NCBI GenBank assembly: GCA_963383645.1
Contig: OY726565.1
Coordinates: 32,591,931-32,655,930 of the forward strand
Length of the DNA: 64,000 bases
Direction of reading: 5' to 3'
Origin: Muscardinus avellanarius
Taxonomy: Eukaryota > Chordata > Mammalia > Rodentia > Gliridae
How positions within the stretch are numbered: the stretch's first letter is position 1; every line of letters starts with the position of its first letter. A model generated the notes under the pieces. It was not told the DNA's origin. It saw only the letters and a list, made by a program, of their open reading frames with translations, and ran no database searches. Positions 45,750 to 57,764 of this stretch are shown one piece after another. The position numbers and the translations under genes are program-made.

Positions 45750-45947
45750 TGTGACAAAATGGACAAATCTGGAGGACATTATGCTAAATAAAATAAGCCA
45801 GACACAGAAAGTCAAATACTGTGTGATTTCTCCCATAGGTGAAATCTTAAAGAGTTAAAATCATAGAACTATAGAATCAAATGGTGAGTTCCACTGGCTG
45901 AGGGGACATGGGGAAGATATTGATCAAAGGGTAAAAACTTTCATTTA

Positions 45948-46160
45948 GGCCTGGCGTGGTGGTGCATACTTGTAATCCCAGCATTCGGGAAGCTAAGACT
46001 GGAAATTCACTGTTTGTGGACAGCCTCAGCTACTTAATGAGGGCCTTTGGAACTCAGTGAGACCCTGTTTCAAAATAAAAAATAGGGCTAGTGGTGTAGC
46101 TTCTTGTAGGTAGAATGCCCCTGGGTTTCATCTCCAGTACCTAAAAAAAAAAAAAAAAAA
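45948..46160 (+). repeat. B1-dID SINE, complete
   Basis: GGCCTGGCGTGGTGGTGCAT ... GAATGCCCCTGGGTTTCATC, with A18 tail. Confidence 0.88.
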
Positions 46161-46364
46161 GTTCAGTTAGAAGATTCAATTAGATAATAATGTCATCACA
46201 AAACTTTTAAGTTCATGATAAAAAAAATTTGTTACACATTCTTGACTCTAAACAAATGAATAGCCTCTGTCAATGGCACTTAGTTCTGCAATTCAGTTTT
46301 TAGTACATTTCTCTCCTTTGCCATCCCATAGGTCATTTCAAGTCTCTTCAATTCTGACTTAAAT

Positions 46365-46562
46365 TTAGGCATGGTGGAGCACATCTGTAATCCCAGGTAT
46401 TCAAAAGGCTGGGGCAGGAGGCTTACAAGTTCAAAGCCAACCTCAGAAACTTAGTGAGACCTATCAAAAAATAAAAAGGACAGGGTGGAAGGTTGTGGGA
46501 GCTGTAGCTCAGCAGTAGAGCACATCTGTATTAAACCCCTAGTACAAAAAGAAAAAAAAAAT
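46365..46562 (+). repeat. B1-dID SINE, diverged
   Basis: TTAGGCATGGTGGAGCACAT ... GCTGTAGCTCAGCAGTAGAG. The ID half is long and close to a tRNA-like A box, and the tail is A-rich. Confidence 0.8.
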
Positions 46563-48140
46563 CTATCTACAAGTATTATGCTTGGCAAAATTTAAAATAA
46601 AATCTGCAAGACTATACCCAAATTAGATGAGTTAACTTTGAAACTGTTAGCTAAACGACTCTAAGCAGCTGTCTCTTATGACTTGAGAAGGGTCCCTTTA
46701 TTGCATGGTGAAGTTGTCTTAGTGTCATACCCAATATGTGGTAGGTAGTGATCAAATATTAGCTTTCTTTTTTCTGACTCATGTATGCCTTTGGCTACAG
46801 CCAAGTTATACATTTGCGGTCAATCAGGATGAAACAGAAGTATCCAAAATATAAAACATACTGAATTATGCTCAAAGCAAACATAAAGAAGTTATATGGC
46901 CTTGATCCTGTTCCTTTGATTCTATTTTTCCCCAAGAGGTGGGAGTTGGTTTGAGATTGAGGTGGAAGTGACATTCTGTCTTCTAATTATAATTGTCCAA
47001 GTGTAAACACAAATTATCCAACTGTTCTCTTTAAGCCTTAGTATCAGTTCAATTTATACAGAGAAAATTATTGTCTTCTTACATTCAACATGGAAGGTTA
47101 CTTTGGCTGCTATTGAAAACAATACAGTTGCTTTATAAAAAGAAAGATTTTCTTTTAACCTGTTTTGAACAATGCTCCAATGACCAATGCACAGTTATGC
47201 AATACACACACACACACACACACAGATATTCGACCTTCTTAACACTTCTGCCTAATACTCCATACCCCCATTTGGCTGTACTATAATCCAAGAAAAAATC
47301 TTAACAACAGAAAAAAGAAATAGCATGCCAAAAAACCTTTTAAATATGTCTGGACTAGATTACCAAGAAAATTTACCCCTGTGTCTTGCTTTCCTTATTT
47401 GTAAAATTGATATAATAGTACTTGTCTCAAATATTTCCTTTAAGTAACACCTGTAACATGTTTAGAAAAGTGTATAGCACACCAGGCCTCCAATATATAT
47501 TCCAATGCACATTCACTGTTATGAATTTGCATGTAGAGGAGGGACAGAAAAGGGAAACTCATGTTAATACATTCTTTTTGGTGTCTGATATCTTCTCATT
47601 GTCTTCTTTTCTTAGCATACATCTAGACTCCAAAAAATCAGGCAAGTACAAAATATTTGTGAATTCCTATATCATTATGTTGTAGATAATTCATATAGCA
47701 AAATAGAATGTTTTGTTCCTCATTTCTCTATATTATACTTATAAATGCTTCACAGCATGTCACCATTTCTTATTTGTTTTTCACCTGTTTACACAGGTGA
47801 AATGGATGGCTTTTCAAAGATGGGATTCTTGTCACTTAGAAAATATGAAACACTTAATTCTTGCTATAGGGACATTAAATCCTGTTGTCATTTAAAAAAC
47901 ATGATAGCTACAGATCTTTTTTTACTATAAGTGTATTTCTCCTAATCAATCCCTAAATGTCATTTCAAATAAACTTTTGTAAATAAAACTTTAGCAAAGA
48001 AACTTGTTCAAACTCTTCATTTCCAAAACTGAATATCCAATTGTTTCTCTTTCCTATGTGTTTATATGTTGTTACTTCCAATATGATCACTATATAAAAA
48101 TAAAGCAAAATGGTTAAGGTTAAGGCAAATAAAATTACAA
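46563..48140. other. Unassigned sequence
   Basis: Contains a short (AC)n at 47204-47224. Frames of 60-87 codons are AT-driven and unsupported. Confidence 0.45.
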
Positions 48141-48142
48141 AG

Positions 48143-48365
48143 GTAGCCAAGGATTATAGATGACACACATCTATAATTTCAGTACTTGGGACACTGAAAA
48201 GGAGGATCGCAGGTTCAAGACCAGCCTCACAATTAGTGAGAGTTTCAGAAACCTACTGAGACCCTGTTTCAAAACAAAAATAAAAAGATCTGGGGTGATA
48301 GCTAGAAGGTAGAATGCCTCTGGGTTTAATCCCTAGTACCCCCTAACACACATATATACACACAT
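48143..48365 (+). repeat. B1-dID SINE, diverged
   Basis: CAAGGATTATAGATGACACA ... GGGTTTAATCCCTAGTACC, followed by an impure (CA)n. Confidence 0.75.
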
Positions 48366-49408
48366 CACAAAAGTAATGAAGAAAAATTTAGATGTGTGGG
48401 TCAAATCCCAAAATGCCCCTGAAGATTTAAGAAATTTCTACTGTATTGTATAAAATGACATTTTTAGACTCATGAAAGTATTATGCTACTTTACTTAAGA
48501 GGTAAAAATAGAGTAACATGTTACTTCAAAATGTAGTGTGCGATAATACTACATAAATATATAAGTCAAATACTCCCTAGAAAAATTTTATTCTAGGATT
48601 CTTAGAAAACCTAGAATTATTTCAGGTTTAACCTTTAATGCTTAATGAAAATTCTTTGATATTTCAGACAGAATGATGTTAGATTGTATCATTTTCCTAG
48701 GCATCAACATAGTTAGACATACTAAACACTGGAGGGGATTTCATTTTCAGACAAGACTGCCAGTATTTTTGAAGGGCTCTGCAATTCTTTTCTGGAGTTT
48801 TTTCAGTGGTCATTGCCAAAGCCCTTTGGTTGTTTAGCATCTGGCAGGAGAATCTTGAGAGTCTGGTTATTTTCAATTATGTGGGTACTAGGAAAAGAAG
48901 GTAATTCTAGATATGCAAATCACATGAGCTTTGAATTACAGATCAAACCTGAAACTTTGCATATTTAAGTTAATTTGTCTGGCAAAACAAGTCCCCCTCT
49001 TCTTGAGAGAGGGAAAATTACTGAAACATACCTTATTGAGAAAGAAGCTAAAATTGGTTCTACATCAAAAAGCTCATAAAACTAATATTTGATGATATAA
49101 ATGTAAATGAATTCAAAGCATGGAGATGAAACTTCATTTAAAACATACAAACTTAGATTAAAAATATGTGTCTGTATTTTCTTAGTTTGATATAGTAGAA
49201 AATTCATTTAAGATGATTGCAGTATTAAAAATGTGGCCTGGATCAGTGTTTCCTTAGATACATGTTGCAAGGATGGTATTTTATTTCAAGTCAGGATTCT
49301 TGTGGTTGGGGATCATCCATCTCTTTGTTTTTATGGACCTCCAAATGTAAAGAGCCTCTAGGACCAAAAGTATGCAAGAAGGATTAGTCCCTAAGGAATA
49401 CTTACTAC
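48366..49408. other. Unassigned sequence
   Basis: No feature was recognised. Confidence 0.45.
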
Positions 49409-49669
49409 AACAGAGACATTTTATTTTATATTTATTTGGGTAGTTAATTATTGTTTGAAGTACTAGGGATTGAATTCAGGCATTCTATCTTCAAGCTATA
49501 ACCACAGCCTGTGTTTTTATTCTTTATTTTAAAACAGGATCTAACTAAGTTTCAAAGGATCTCACTAAGTAGCTGAGGCTGTCTGTGAAACCCCGATCCT
49601 CCTGGCTCAGCCTCCAAAATGTTGGGATTACAAGCATGTGCCGCCACACCCGGCTTAACAGAGACATTT
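49409..49669 (-). repeat. B1-dID SINE, antisense, with TSD
   Basis: AACAGAGACATTT lies at 49409-49421 and 49657-49669. The complete antisense dimer lies between them. Confidence 0.9.
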
Positions 49670-49763
49670 AAAACATATCTACCCCTGACTGATCCATGTC
49701 AAACCTGTAGGTCTCTCTATCCATGAGATATTAAATTTATAAAAATTGTTTTCATATTTCATA

Positions 49764-49808
49764 GATCATATATATATGATATATATATGATCATATATAT
49801 ATATATTA
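49764..49808. repeat. AT-rich palindromic simple repeat
   Basis: ATCATATATATATGAT-type repeats form a near-perfect inverted repeat of about 40 bp just before the antisense L1 tail. Confidence 0.75.
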
Positions 49809-50100
49809 TTTTTAAAAACTTTTTATTGATGCATTGTAGTCATACATCTTAACAGGATAAAAGATGATGGCGACATACATGCACACTTCACCCAATTAGC
49901 CCTTACACAATTCCCACCCCATTCCCTCCCCCTCCCTCCTTCCCATGCTTGGCTTAGTGACTGACTGATATGTTTGTTTAAGTTCATCATGTGCTTTAAA
50001 GAGTTCACCTCTTCCCCCTCCCATCCCTTCAGTAGGGTCGCCTTATTTGCTCCTCTATATCCTTTCCTTCTTCATTTAGAGTTTCTCCTGTAATTTGCTT
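49809..50100 (-). mobile_element. Antisense L1 3'UTR (family A), 5'-truncated
   Basis: TTTTTATTGATGCATTGTAG ... CCTTCCCATGCTTGGCTTAG is the reverse complement of the family-A 3'UTR. It ends near the ORF2 stop region (CTCTATATCCTTTCCTTCTT). Confidence 0.85.
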
Positions 50101-50294
50101 TTTTATACAAAACTCTGACATCATTTTGTCCTGTACAAGTTGGTTAATGCTGGTAATGTAACCCTTAGAGTCACCAAGAGCTCAGGTCTCTCTTTTCTTT
50201 ATTCCCTTGCAGCCAGCTAAGAGCTATGGGTAGATAGATACTGTCGTTAAGAGATACCAATACACGTTTATGGAAAATTACCAACTACTTCCTA

Positions 50295-50575
50295 GATGCC
50301 TGTTCTGGTTTTTATGTTAAAAGTTTTGCCTTCAATCCATTGTTAGACTGGAGCTACTGTTGGAGGGTGTGGAAACTTTAAGGGGTAGAGCCTAGTGAGA
50401 GTGTTTCCGGTCATTGGAGGTCATTCTTTGAAGGGTTATTGGGACCTCATCCCCCTCCTCTTTCTCTCTCTCATTCCTAGTTTTGCTCCTGTACATCCTC
50501 CATCATGGTCCAAAACCAGGGGGTGGGGGAATATATCATAAACTGAAAGCTACAAATCTGTAAACCAAAATTAGT
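50295..50575 (+). mobile_element. MaLR-type LTR fragment (probable)
   Basis: CTGTTCTGGTTTTTATGTTA, GGGGTAGAGCCTAGTGAGAG and GTTTCCGGTCATTGGAGGTC parallel the LTR at 11793-12095. It ends near AATATATCATAAACTGAAAG. Confidence 0.5.
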
Positions 50576-50896
50576 AACATCTCTTTATAATCATTACAGT
50601 AATGAAAAATTAAAACAATGGACATTTTGTATATGTGCATATATTTCACTGATATTCTTTCTGGGGTTTTAGATGTTCTATTCTACCTTCCTTTGGCGAG
50701 TAAACATGCTCCATCTTAAGTATACACTCAAGTACACACTTCCAGGCATTAAAAGAATAAGAAGGTCTTTGAAAATACATTATTCTTTTTGCCTGGATAG
50801 TCTCCTAAAGAAAAAGGAAAAGGTACCATAGAGCACAGTTACTTCCTGAGAAAGTCAGTCCAACACCCTTAAAACTCTATCAACTTTTATGTATGG
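50576..50896. other. Unassigned sequence
   Basis: No feature was recognised. Confidence 0.45.
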
Positions 50897-50957
50897 TTCC
50901 TCCTCCTCCCCTCCTCCTCCTCCTCCTCCCCCTCCTCCTCCTCCTCCTCCTCCTCCT
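50897..50957 (+). repeat. (CCT)n microsatellite
   Basis: About twenty CCT units with two short C-rich interruptions. The arginine-rich minus-strand frame across it is an artefact. Confidence 0.95.
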
Positions 50958-51358
50958 GTCTCTTCTTTCCTTTTCATGTTTACTCCTGGTGCATAAATAT
51001 AATAATTTTATTAGCATGAATTTTCTAAGATGGAATATAGAAAAATAAATTACTTCTGAGTTCAAAGCTCTTCCCTGTTTGTCTTAGGTGTTTTCAGATG
51101 GCAATTGGAGAATTTTACTGACTACATTTATTATTTTATTAGACAGATTTATTGCTATCACATCTTATTTTTATCCTTTCTGTTTTGTGTGTTTCTATAT
51201 CCTTCTTATCTGGACTTTTCTACTTGTATTATTTTTGTTCTTGTTTTATTCAGAATTTAGATGATATTAGTGTCCCATTTCCAATTCTATCATTTTAAAT
51301 TAAAGTATTGTTTTCAGAACTATCAGAAACATGAATGATATGTTAGTATAAAATGAAA
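50958..51358. other. Unassigned AT-rich sequence
   Basis: No feature was recognised. Confidence 0.45.
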
Positions 51359-51360
51359 AT

Positions 51361-51538
51361 TTCACGGGGCATTGTGGCACATGCTTGTAATCCCAGTACT
51401 TGGGCCACTGAGACAGGAGGATTTCAGATTTGCAGTCATCCTCAGCTATTTAGTGAGGCCCTCCATTTTTAGTGATACCCTGTTTCAAAATAAAGAATAA
51501 AAAATAGGGCTGAGAGTGTAGCTCAGAGGTAGAATGCA
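51361..51538 (+). repeat. B1-dID SINE cut off at its 3' end
   Basis: CACGGGGCATTGTGGCACAT ... GTGTAGCTCAGAGGTAGAAT. It stops inside the ID half, where the L1 at 51539 begins. Confidence 0.8.
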
Positions 51539-51955
51539 CCCAGAAACTGAAAAGTTATTAGAGGAGGGCATAGGCTTAATACTACAAATATAGACACAGG
51601 CCGTAACTTTCTCAACAAGGCCTCCAAAGTGCAGGAAATTAAAGCAAGAATTAACAAGTGGGATGGCATCAGACTAAAAAGTTTCTTCTTATCAAAGGAA
51701 ACCATCAAGAACCAAAGAGAAAGTCTACAGAATGGGAGAAGATTTTTACCAGCCACCACTCTGATATATGGGTAATATTCAAACTACACAAAGAGCTAAA
51801 AAGACTGTACACTAGCAAAACAAATAATCCAATCAAGAAATGGGTAACTGAATTGAAGAGACACTACACAAAAGAAGAGGTACAAATGGCCAATAGATAC
51901 ATGAAAAGTATTCAACATCATTAGTGATCAGGGAGATACAAATCAAAACTATATC
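51539..51955 (+). mobile_element. L1 ORF2 fragment (family-B-like)
   Basis: AACCATCAAGAACCAAAGAG, GGAGAAGATTTTTACCAGCC and the ORF2 C-terminal block up to GAGATACAAATCAAAACTAT closely match 26560-26890. It is truncated at both ends, with no 3'UTR. Confidence 0.8.
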
Positions 51956-52345
51956 AATCTTATTTAATTTTATAACCTATTATTTTAAAAACTTTTTATT
52001 TTATTATTCATTCTTTTACAAAATGTTTGTTCAAGTAACTTTCTATTTTATTGTGTTGTTTCAGTTATTATTTATGAGTTATTTACATATTGTAGATAAA
52101 AACATTTTGTCAAATGTTTGGGATGTATTGCTTTTTTACTTTGTTTTCAGTTTTCCTTTCTGCTTTTCTTTATGTATTCTTTTAAAAGTGATAAGTTTTA
52201 AATTTTAATGAAATGTACTCAAGTTTCTTATCTATAGCTTTTTCTTTTTGTCCTAGGAAACTTTTATCTAACCCCAAGTTGTAAATATTTTCTCCTATAC
52301 TGTTAATGATTTTATAGTCATATACTAATTATTTCTGTGTACTTA
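51956..52345 (-). mobile_element. Antisense old L1 fragment
   Basis: 52064-52340 reads as antisense ORF2 3' sequence (TATTGTAGATAAAAACATTT; TAAATATTTTCTCCTATACT). Confidence 0.55.
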
Positions 52346-52544
52346 ATATTTTAGTTTTAGATTTCTTGTGGTTCTTTCCAGTTATTAAGGAAAATATTTA
52401 TCAAATGATTATAATGCTCCAGGCATTTATAAATACGTAATCTTATATAAATGTAAAATTCAAGTGAATCAAATATTAACGTTATCATCATTTTAGAGAA
52501 AAAGAATGTGAAACATACATAACTTAAATAAGTTAAAGTCATCT

Positions 52545-52765
52545 ACGTGCATTGGTGAACATCTGTAATCCTGGCACATAGGAGACCGAGACCAAAAGAC
52601 TGCAGGTTTGAGGCCAGCCTCACCAATGTAGTATGACTCTTGGCAACTTAGTGAGACTCTGTTTCAAAGTAAAATGAAATACAATACAATACAATATAAT
52701 AATGGTTTGGAGTTTAGCTGAGAGGCAGAATGCCCCTGGGATCGAGAGTTATGCTTTGGGTCCCT
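52545..52765 (+). repeat. B1-dID SINE, diverged
   Basis: CTACGTGCATTGGTGAACAT ... GAGGCAGAATGCCCCTGGGA. The linker contains (AATAC)n. Confidence 0.75.
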
Positions 52766-52790
52766 TATTTTATTTTATTTATTAAAATTT

Positions 52791-53029
52791 TAAATTCATT
52801 ATTATTATTTATTTTATTTTATTTTATTTTGGTGGTACTGGGGCTCCTGGAAGCCCTTCTACCTCCGGGCTACACTCTCAGACCTATTTTATATCTTTTA
52901 TTTGGAAACAGGGTCTCTTAAGCCAGCGAGGCTGGCTTCGAACCAGCACGATCCTCCTGTCTTCGCCTCCCAAGCGTAGGGATTACAAGCGTGCGCCACC
53001 ACGCAGGGCCATCTAAATTCATTATTATT
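52791..53029 (-). repeat. B1-dID SINE, type with GGTCTGAGAGTGTAGCC, perfect TSD
   Basis: TAAATTCATTATTATT lies at 52791-52806 and 53014-53029, 16 of 16. This antisense dimer is very similar to the one at 21603-21787, which points to recent activity of this subtype. Confidence 0.92.
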
Positions 53030-53365
53030 TTATCTTTTCTTTTATCTTGACCTAAGTTTATTCTATTTTTAGAGATACACCTGATTTATAATACTTTGAA
53101 CACATTGAGAAATTCAAGACCTAGTTTGAATATTTTACTCCATAGTATATTTTTTAGAGTTTATTTTTCTTCACTCACCCTTTAACCACCCTCTTCGTGA
53201 TCCATGTAATTATCAACCAGATTTCAAGTAAACATTATTTTTCCTTATTCAAACCTAGTAAAATATATTGACTTACTTTGTTAATACATAGTATAGTAAC
53301 ATCTTTGTAAGATTTTTCTGTACCTCATAACTATATGCATTATCTTGACTTTCTGTTTTTAAAAC
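53030..53365. other. Unassigned AT-rich sequence
   Basis: No feature was recognised. Confidence 0.45.
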
Positions 53366-53367
53366 AC

Positions 53368-53740
53368 AATGCCTGATGTTAAGCATTTTATAAGGAAGAG
53401 ATATTTATTTAGCTTGCTATTTGGGAGACTGGAAAGTCTGAGATTAGGGAGGTCCATCTGCATGGCCTCTGTTGAGATCTCCTCTGGCTGCATCACAGTG
53501 TGGTAAAGGACAAAAAGAAACAGTCATATGCGGGGTGACCTCACTTGATAACTATTTGTTCTTGTGGAAACCATCTCACTCTGTGAGACTAGCATTAATC
53601 CCTTCAATGACCCAACCATATCCCAATAAGCCCTGCATCTGAAGGGTTCTACTGCCTCACCACCACCACATTGGGAACTAAATCTGTGGTACCTGGACCG
53701 CTGCGGCACAAACCGTTTCAAACCACAGTAGTGTGTGCTT
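53368..53740 (-). mobile_element. Antisense MaLR-type LTR (probable)
   Basis: AGAGATATTTATTTAGCTTG, GGCTGCATCACAGTGTGGTA, ATGACCCAACCATATCCCAA and ACATTGGGAACTAAATCTGT follow the minus strand of MST/MLT-like LTRs in order. Confidence 0.55.
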
Positions 53741-54475
53741 GGAGATGTCCACCAGCCTCGGCATACTGTTAGTTGAGAGACAAGTGGAGGTCCAGAGTTC
53801 CTAGGCAAATTCCCATTTTCCTTGCAGTTCTGCCTTGTTGAAGTAACATTCTTGGGTTGTCCCTCTGCTTGTTTGCTGACACTCCAAATTATCAGAAGCT
53901 GGGAGGCTGCAGTTCTCATGAAGCATGCCTTTGAGATTTTCTTTTATAAATGACAGCTTGAATAATGCCAGCTGCTGGGCTGCAATGTACAAGACTAGTT
54001 ACCACCTCTATGTCTCATACATCTGCTTAGTCCTTGGTATTTCTCATTATATATTCTGTGACAGTTACAGAAGGAAGGTGAGATCATAAGGAAACAGATT
54101 TTAGCTTCCTTAAGACAAAGAAAGATCGGGATCCATGGAAGCAACTCAGCCTTAAGTCTCAATAACAGGAATACAGGAATGCAGGGTGTTTTCTTATTTT
54201 TAATAATTAATAGAAAAATAAAGATTATATATATTCAACATAGATTCAACATATATAATGTGATATGTATTAAGTGTGTAGTGATAATCATAATCAAATT
54301 AGCCAATATATGCTTTTCCAATCATTCTATATATTAGACCCCCAGAACTTGCTAATCTTTGTTTGCCTTTTAATCAATACCTTTCCAATCCCCCCTTCAA
54401 CCTGTGGAAATTACCATCCTATTCTGTAGTTCTATGAGATTAACTCTTTCAAGTTTCACATGTAGGTGAGATGAC
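53741..54475. other. Unassigned sequence, possibly ERV-derived
   Basis: It continues from the LTR-like segment at similar composition. Minus-strand frames of 131 and 63 codons (53524-53992) carry no recognisable retroviral motif. No gene is supported. Confidence 0.35.
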
Positions 54476-54479
54476 ACGG

Positions 54480-56770
54480 TGTTTTTCTCTCTGTGCCTGA
54501 CTTAGTTCATTTACTCTGCTGTTCTTTACTCTGCTTGTTCTCTTTGTTGTGTAGAAGCTTTTTAATTTGATGGAATCCCATTTGTCTATTTCTTTATTTT
54601 GTTCCCTCTGGTTCTGGTGTGATCACAAATAGAACAAAATAAAAACATGCCATCGTGAAGAATGTTATGGAACTTTTGGCCTATGTTTTCTTCTGATAGT
54701 TTTATGGTCACCTGACAGGTATGTCTTTAATCTAGCTTGAATTATTTGTTGTACCTGGTGTTAGATAAAGGTATAAATTTTTATGCATATGGAAATCAGC
54801 TTTAGTCAACAGTTTATTTGAAGGGCTGTCCTTTCCCTAGGGTGTAAACTTGGCATCATTGACTGATCAAAATTCGTGGATTCACTTCTGTGCTTTCTAT
54901 TTTGCTCATTAGACTGTGTGGTGTTTATGCCAGTACCCTCTTGCTTTGATTACCCTAGCTTTGCAGCATATTTTGAGGTTAAGTAATATGAAACATCCAG
55001 GTTTATTTTACACAAGATTATTATTACTATTTTGTGTTTTGTGTGGTTTTATGTAAATTTTAGGTTTGTTTTTCTATTTCTATAAAAAGTGTCATTCAAA
55101 TATTGGTAGGACTTATATTAAATGCATATATCCCTGGAAATACTATGGATATTTTAGTAATATTTTTTCTAATTAACAATCATGTGATAGTTCTACATTT
55201 GTTTATGTCTTCTTCTATTTCTTTCATAAGCATTTTATGAATTCCAGTATACAGGACTTTTATCTCCTTTACTAAACTTATTCCTAAGTTTTTTGTTTTT
55301 GTTTTGTTTTTATAGTGCTGGGGATTGAACCCAGGGACATTCTACCTCCAAACTATATCCCCATTCCTATTATAATTTTATTTATAAACAAGGTCTCAAT
55401 AAGATACTAAGAGCCTTGTTAAGTTGCTGTGGCTGACTTGGAACCTATGATCCCCCTGTTTCAGCCTCCCAAGTATTGGGATTACAGGTGTGCATCTCCA
55501 CACCCAGTTAAGTCCTTTTATTTTTTATATCTATTAGAAATGGTATTATTTTCTCATTTTTATTTTTGACAATTTGTTGTTATTATATAGAAATGCTACT
55601 GAATTTTACATGCTGGTTTTGTATATTAAACTTTACTTAATAGTTTTTTGTGGATTCATTATAATTCATATATGTTATATGATTATAGCATATATTATAT
55701 CATGTCATAATATATAATGTCATACATAAATGTCATAATTATATGTATAAGATTATGTAATCTGCAAGTAGGGATTTGTCATATGTAGCCTTCATTTTGC
55801 TTGAGGTACATTCTAGCTACACTTAATTTGTTTAGATGTTGCTTACATAAAAAATGGTGAATTTTGTCATATGATTTTTCTGCATCTCTTAAGATGATCA
55901 TGTAGGTTTTGTCCTTCCTTTTGTTAATGTAACTGTTAATTGTGTAATGCATAAATGTATCACATTTATATGTATGTTGAAAACATCTGTGTGTCTCTGA
56001 GATCATTTTTATCGTGATAAATTTATCTTTTTCATGTCCTGTAGAGTTCTGTGTGCTTCTATTTGGTGAGAAATTTTGCATACTATCATCAGGAATAGTG
56101 GCCTGTACGATATTTTTTTCTTGTAGGGTCTTTGTCTTTGATATCAGGGTAAAGCTGGCTTTGTAAAACACATATAAAATATTTCCTTTTCTTTATTTTC
56201 TTCACTGAAATTTTTTACAGTTTTTTAAAAGGATTGGTAAGTTCTTTACATGTTGATAGAATTCAGCAGTGAGAAAAATAGTTCCTGGAGTTTTCTTTAA
56301 TGGTATAGCTTTTATTACTCATTCAATCTTCTCATTTTTGATCCATTAAGATTTTCTATTTCTTCATGATTTATTCTTAGTAGGTTGTACAGAACTAGAA
56401 ACATACATTTTTTGAAGTTATCCAATTTGTTGACATGCAATTATTTATTAGTCTGTTCTAAACCTTTGTGTGGTATTAGTTGCAATGTTTCCCTTTTCAT
56501 TTCTAATTTTGTTTATTTGAATAGTTTCTCTTATTTTCTTAGTCTAGCTATAGGTTTGTTGTTTTTTTTCCAAAACCAGTTTTAAGTTTCTTTGACCTTT
56601 TCTATTGATCTTTATTATTTTCTTCCTTTTCCTAACTTGGGCTTTAAGTGGTTTTTTATTGTGTTGCTGTTGTTGTTGTTTGTTTGTTTGCTTATGTTTT
56701 CCATTCCCATTTTGTATTTCAATATATATTTTCCCAAGACATTGTTAAATTTGCTTTTAAATGTCTTCTT
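54480..56770 (-). mobile_element. Long antisense old L1 (ORF2), split by a SINE
   Basis: Minus-strand ORF2 from C-terminal-proximal sequence (TAGAAGCTTTTTAATTTGAT at 54553) back through the RT region (TCTTAAGATGATCATGTAGG at 55888) to upstream ORF2 near 56770. It is highly decayed. Confidence 0.7.
55305..55510 (-). repeat. B1-dID SINE, antisense
   Basis: GTGCTGGGGATTGAACCCAG ... GTGTGCATCTCCACACCCAG. It interrupts the old antisense L1. Confidence 0.85.
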
Positions 56771-56774
56771 TGAG

Positions 56775-56955
56775 CTAAATGTGGTAGTGCAAGGCTATAA
56801 TTCCAGTTCTTGGGAGACTGAGACAAGAGGATCCAGATTCAAGGTCGGCCACAGCAGCATAACGAAGGCCTCAGGAATTTAGTGAGAATAAAATAAAATA
56901 GGTAGTAGCTCAGAGGTAGAATACCCTGGGTTCAACCTCCAATACAAAAAGAATT
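56775..56955 (+). repeat. B1-dID SINE, diverged
   Basis: AGCTAAATGTGGTAGTGCAA ... GTAGCTCAGAGGTAGAATAC ... GGTTCAACCTCCAATAC, with a short A-tail. Confidence 0.8.
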
Positions 56956-57560
56956 TCTTTTTTGACCCACTTGTTACTCAGAATGAGATTTGTAGGTTAT
57001 TATTTTTGTCTCCTATTTTCTCTGGAACTAAACATTGTTTTGGTAATTTTCTTGCAGTCCTATATTTCAAGACATATGCAGTTTCTAATTTTACTTTTAA
57101 ATAAAAATATGATTCATATATCCTTTTTAGATGAGAAAGGAAAATGCAAACATTATTAAAATGCATGTAAACAACTCAAGATATGCTTAATGGCCTCTGA
57201 ATGTTCTTTTGAATTATTTCCTCTTCCTTGCTACATGAAAGCAAATACATGACTGAAGATGAGTAGATATCTCACCTAGGAGTGAAAGACGAATGCTGCA
57301 AATGGCACAAGAAGACAGAAGGTGTCCAGGTGTTTAATCCCCTCTTATTTCAAATCAGCACTAGTTGGTCTACCTCTTGTTTTATATAAATGATAGAAAA
57401 GGAATTCGTAGCCTATTAATCTATGGCCACTTTAGGTTTTCTGTCTTTCATAGTGAAACATAATCCTAATTAATAGACTCTTAAGGATGTGTTAGTCTCT
57501 TCCACAAGTACTGGAAAGATTACACAAGTTATGATAATTACTTTGGGATTTAAAAATATC
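56956..57560. other. Unassigned sequence
   Basis: No feature was recognised, though the first part may be further old antisense L1. Confidence 0.4.
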
Positions 57561-57564
57561 TATT

Positions 57565-57760
57565 TAGCCAGGTGTGGTGGTGCAGTCTTGTAATCCCCGC
57601 ACTTGGGAGGCAGAGACAGGACAATCTCACAGGTTCAAAGCCACCCTTGCTAGCTTAAGATATTCTGTTTCCAAATTTTAAAAAATGTACAAAATAGGCC
57701 TGAGAGTGTAGCCCGGAGGTGGAAGGGTTTCCAGGAACCCCAGTACCACCAAAAAAATTA
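57565..57760 (+). repeat. B1-dID SINE, type with GAGAGTGTAGCCCGGAGG
   Basis: TAGCCAGGTGTGGTGGTGCA ... GGTTTCCAGGAACCCCAGTA. Same subtype as 5027-5207, 21603-21787 and 52807-53013. Confidence 0.88.
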
Positions 57761-57764
57761 TATT

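Larger units (their letters stand above)
45440..46220 (+). mobile_element. Old L1 ORF2/3'UTR pieces, split by SINEs
   Basis: AAAAACTGCTGTGCAACAAA (45484) and CTGGAGGACATTATGCTAAA (45771), then TGAGGGGACATGGGGAAGAT (45899), follow ORF2 C-terminal order with a large gap. Confidence 0.6.

Noticed and set aside
46495..46535. tRNA-like A box (GCTGTAGCTCAGCAGTAGAG)
   Set aside because: It is part of the ID half of a SINE, with no cloverleaf and only a degraded B box, so it is not a tRNA gene.
50880..51065. Arg/Gly-rich minus-strand frame
   Set aside because: It is a translation of a (CCT)n microsatellite.
53524..53992. Retroviral gene remnant next to the LTR-like segment
   Set aside because: No protease, RT, integrase or envelope motif is visible in the 131-codon frame.
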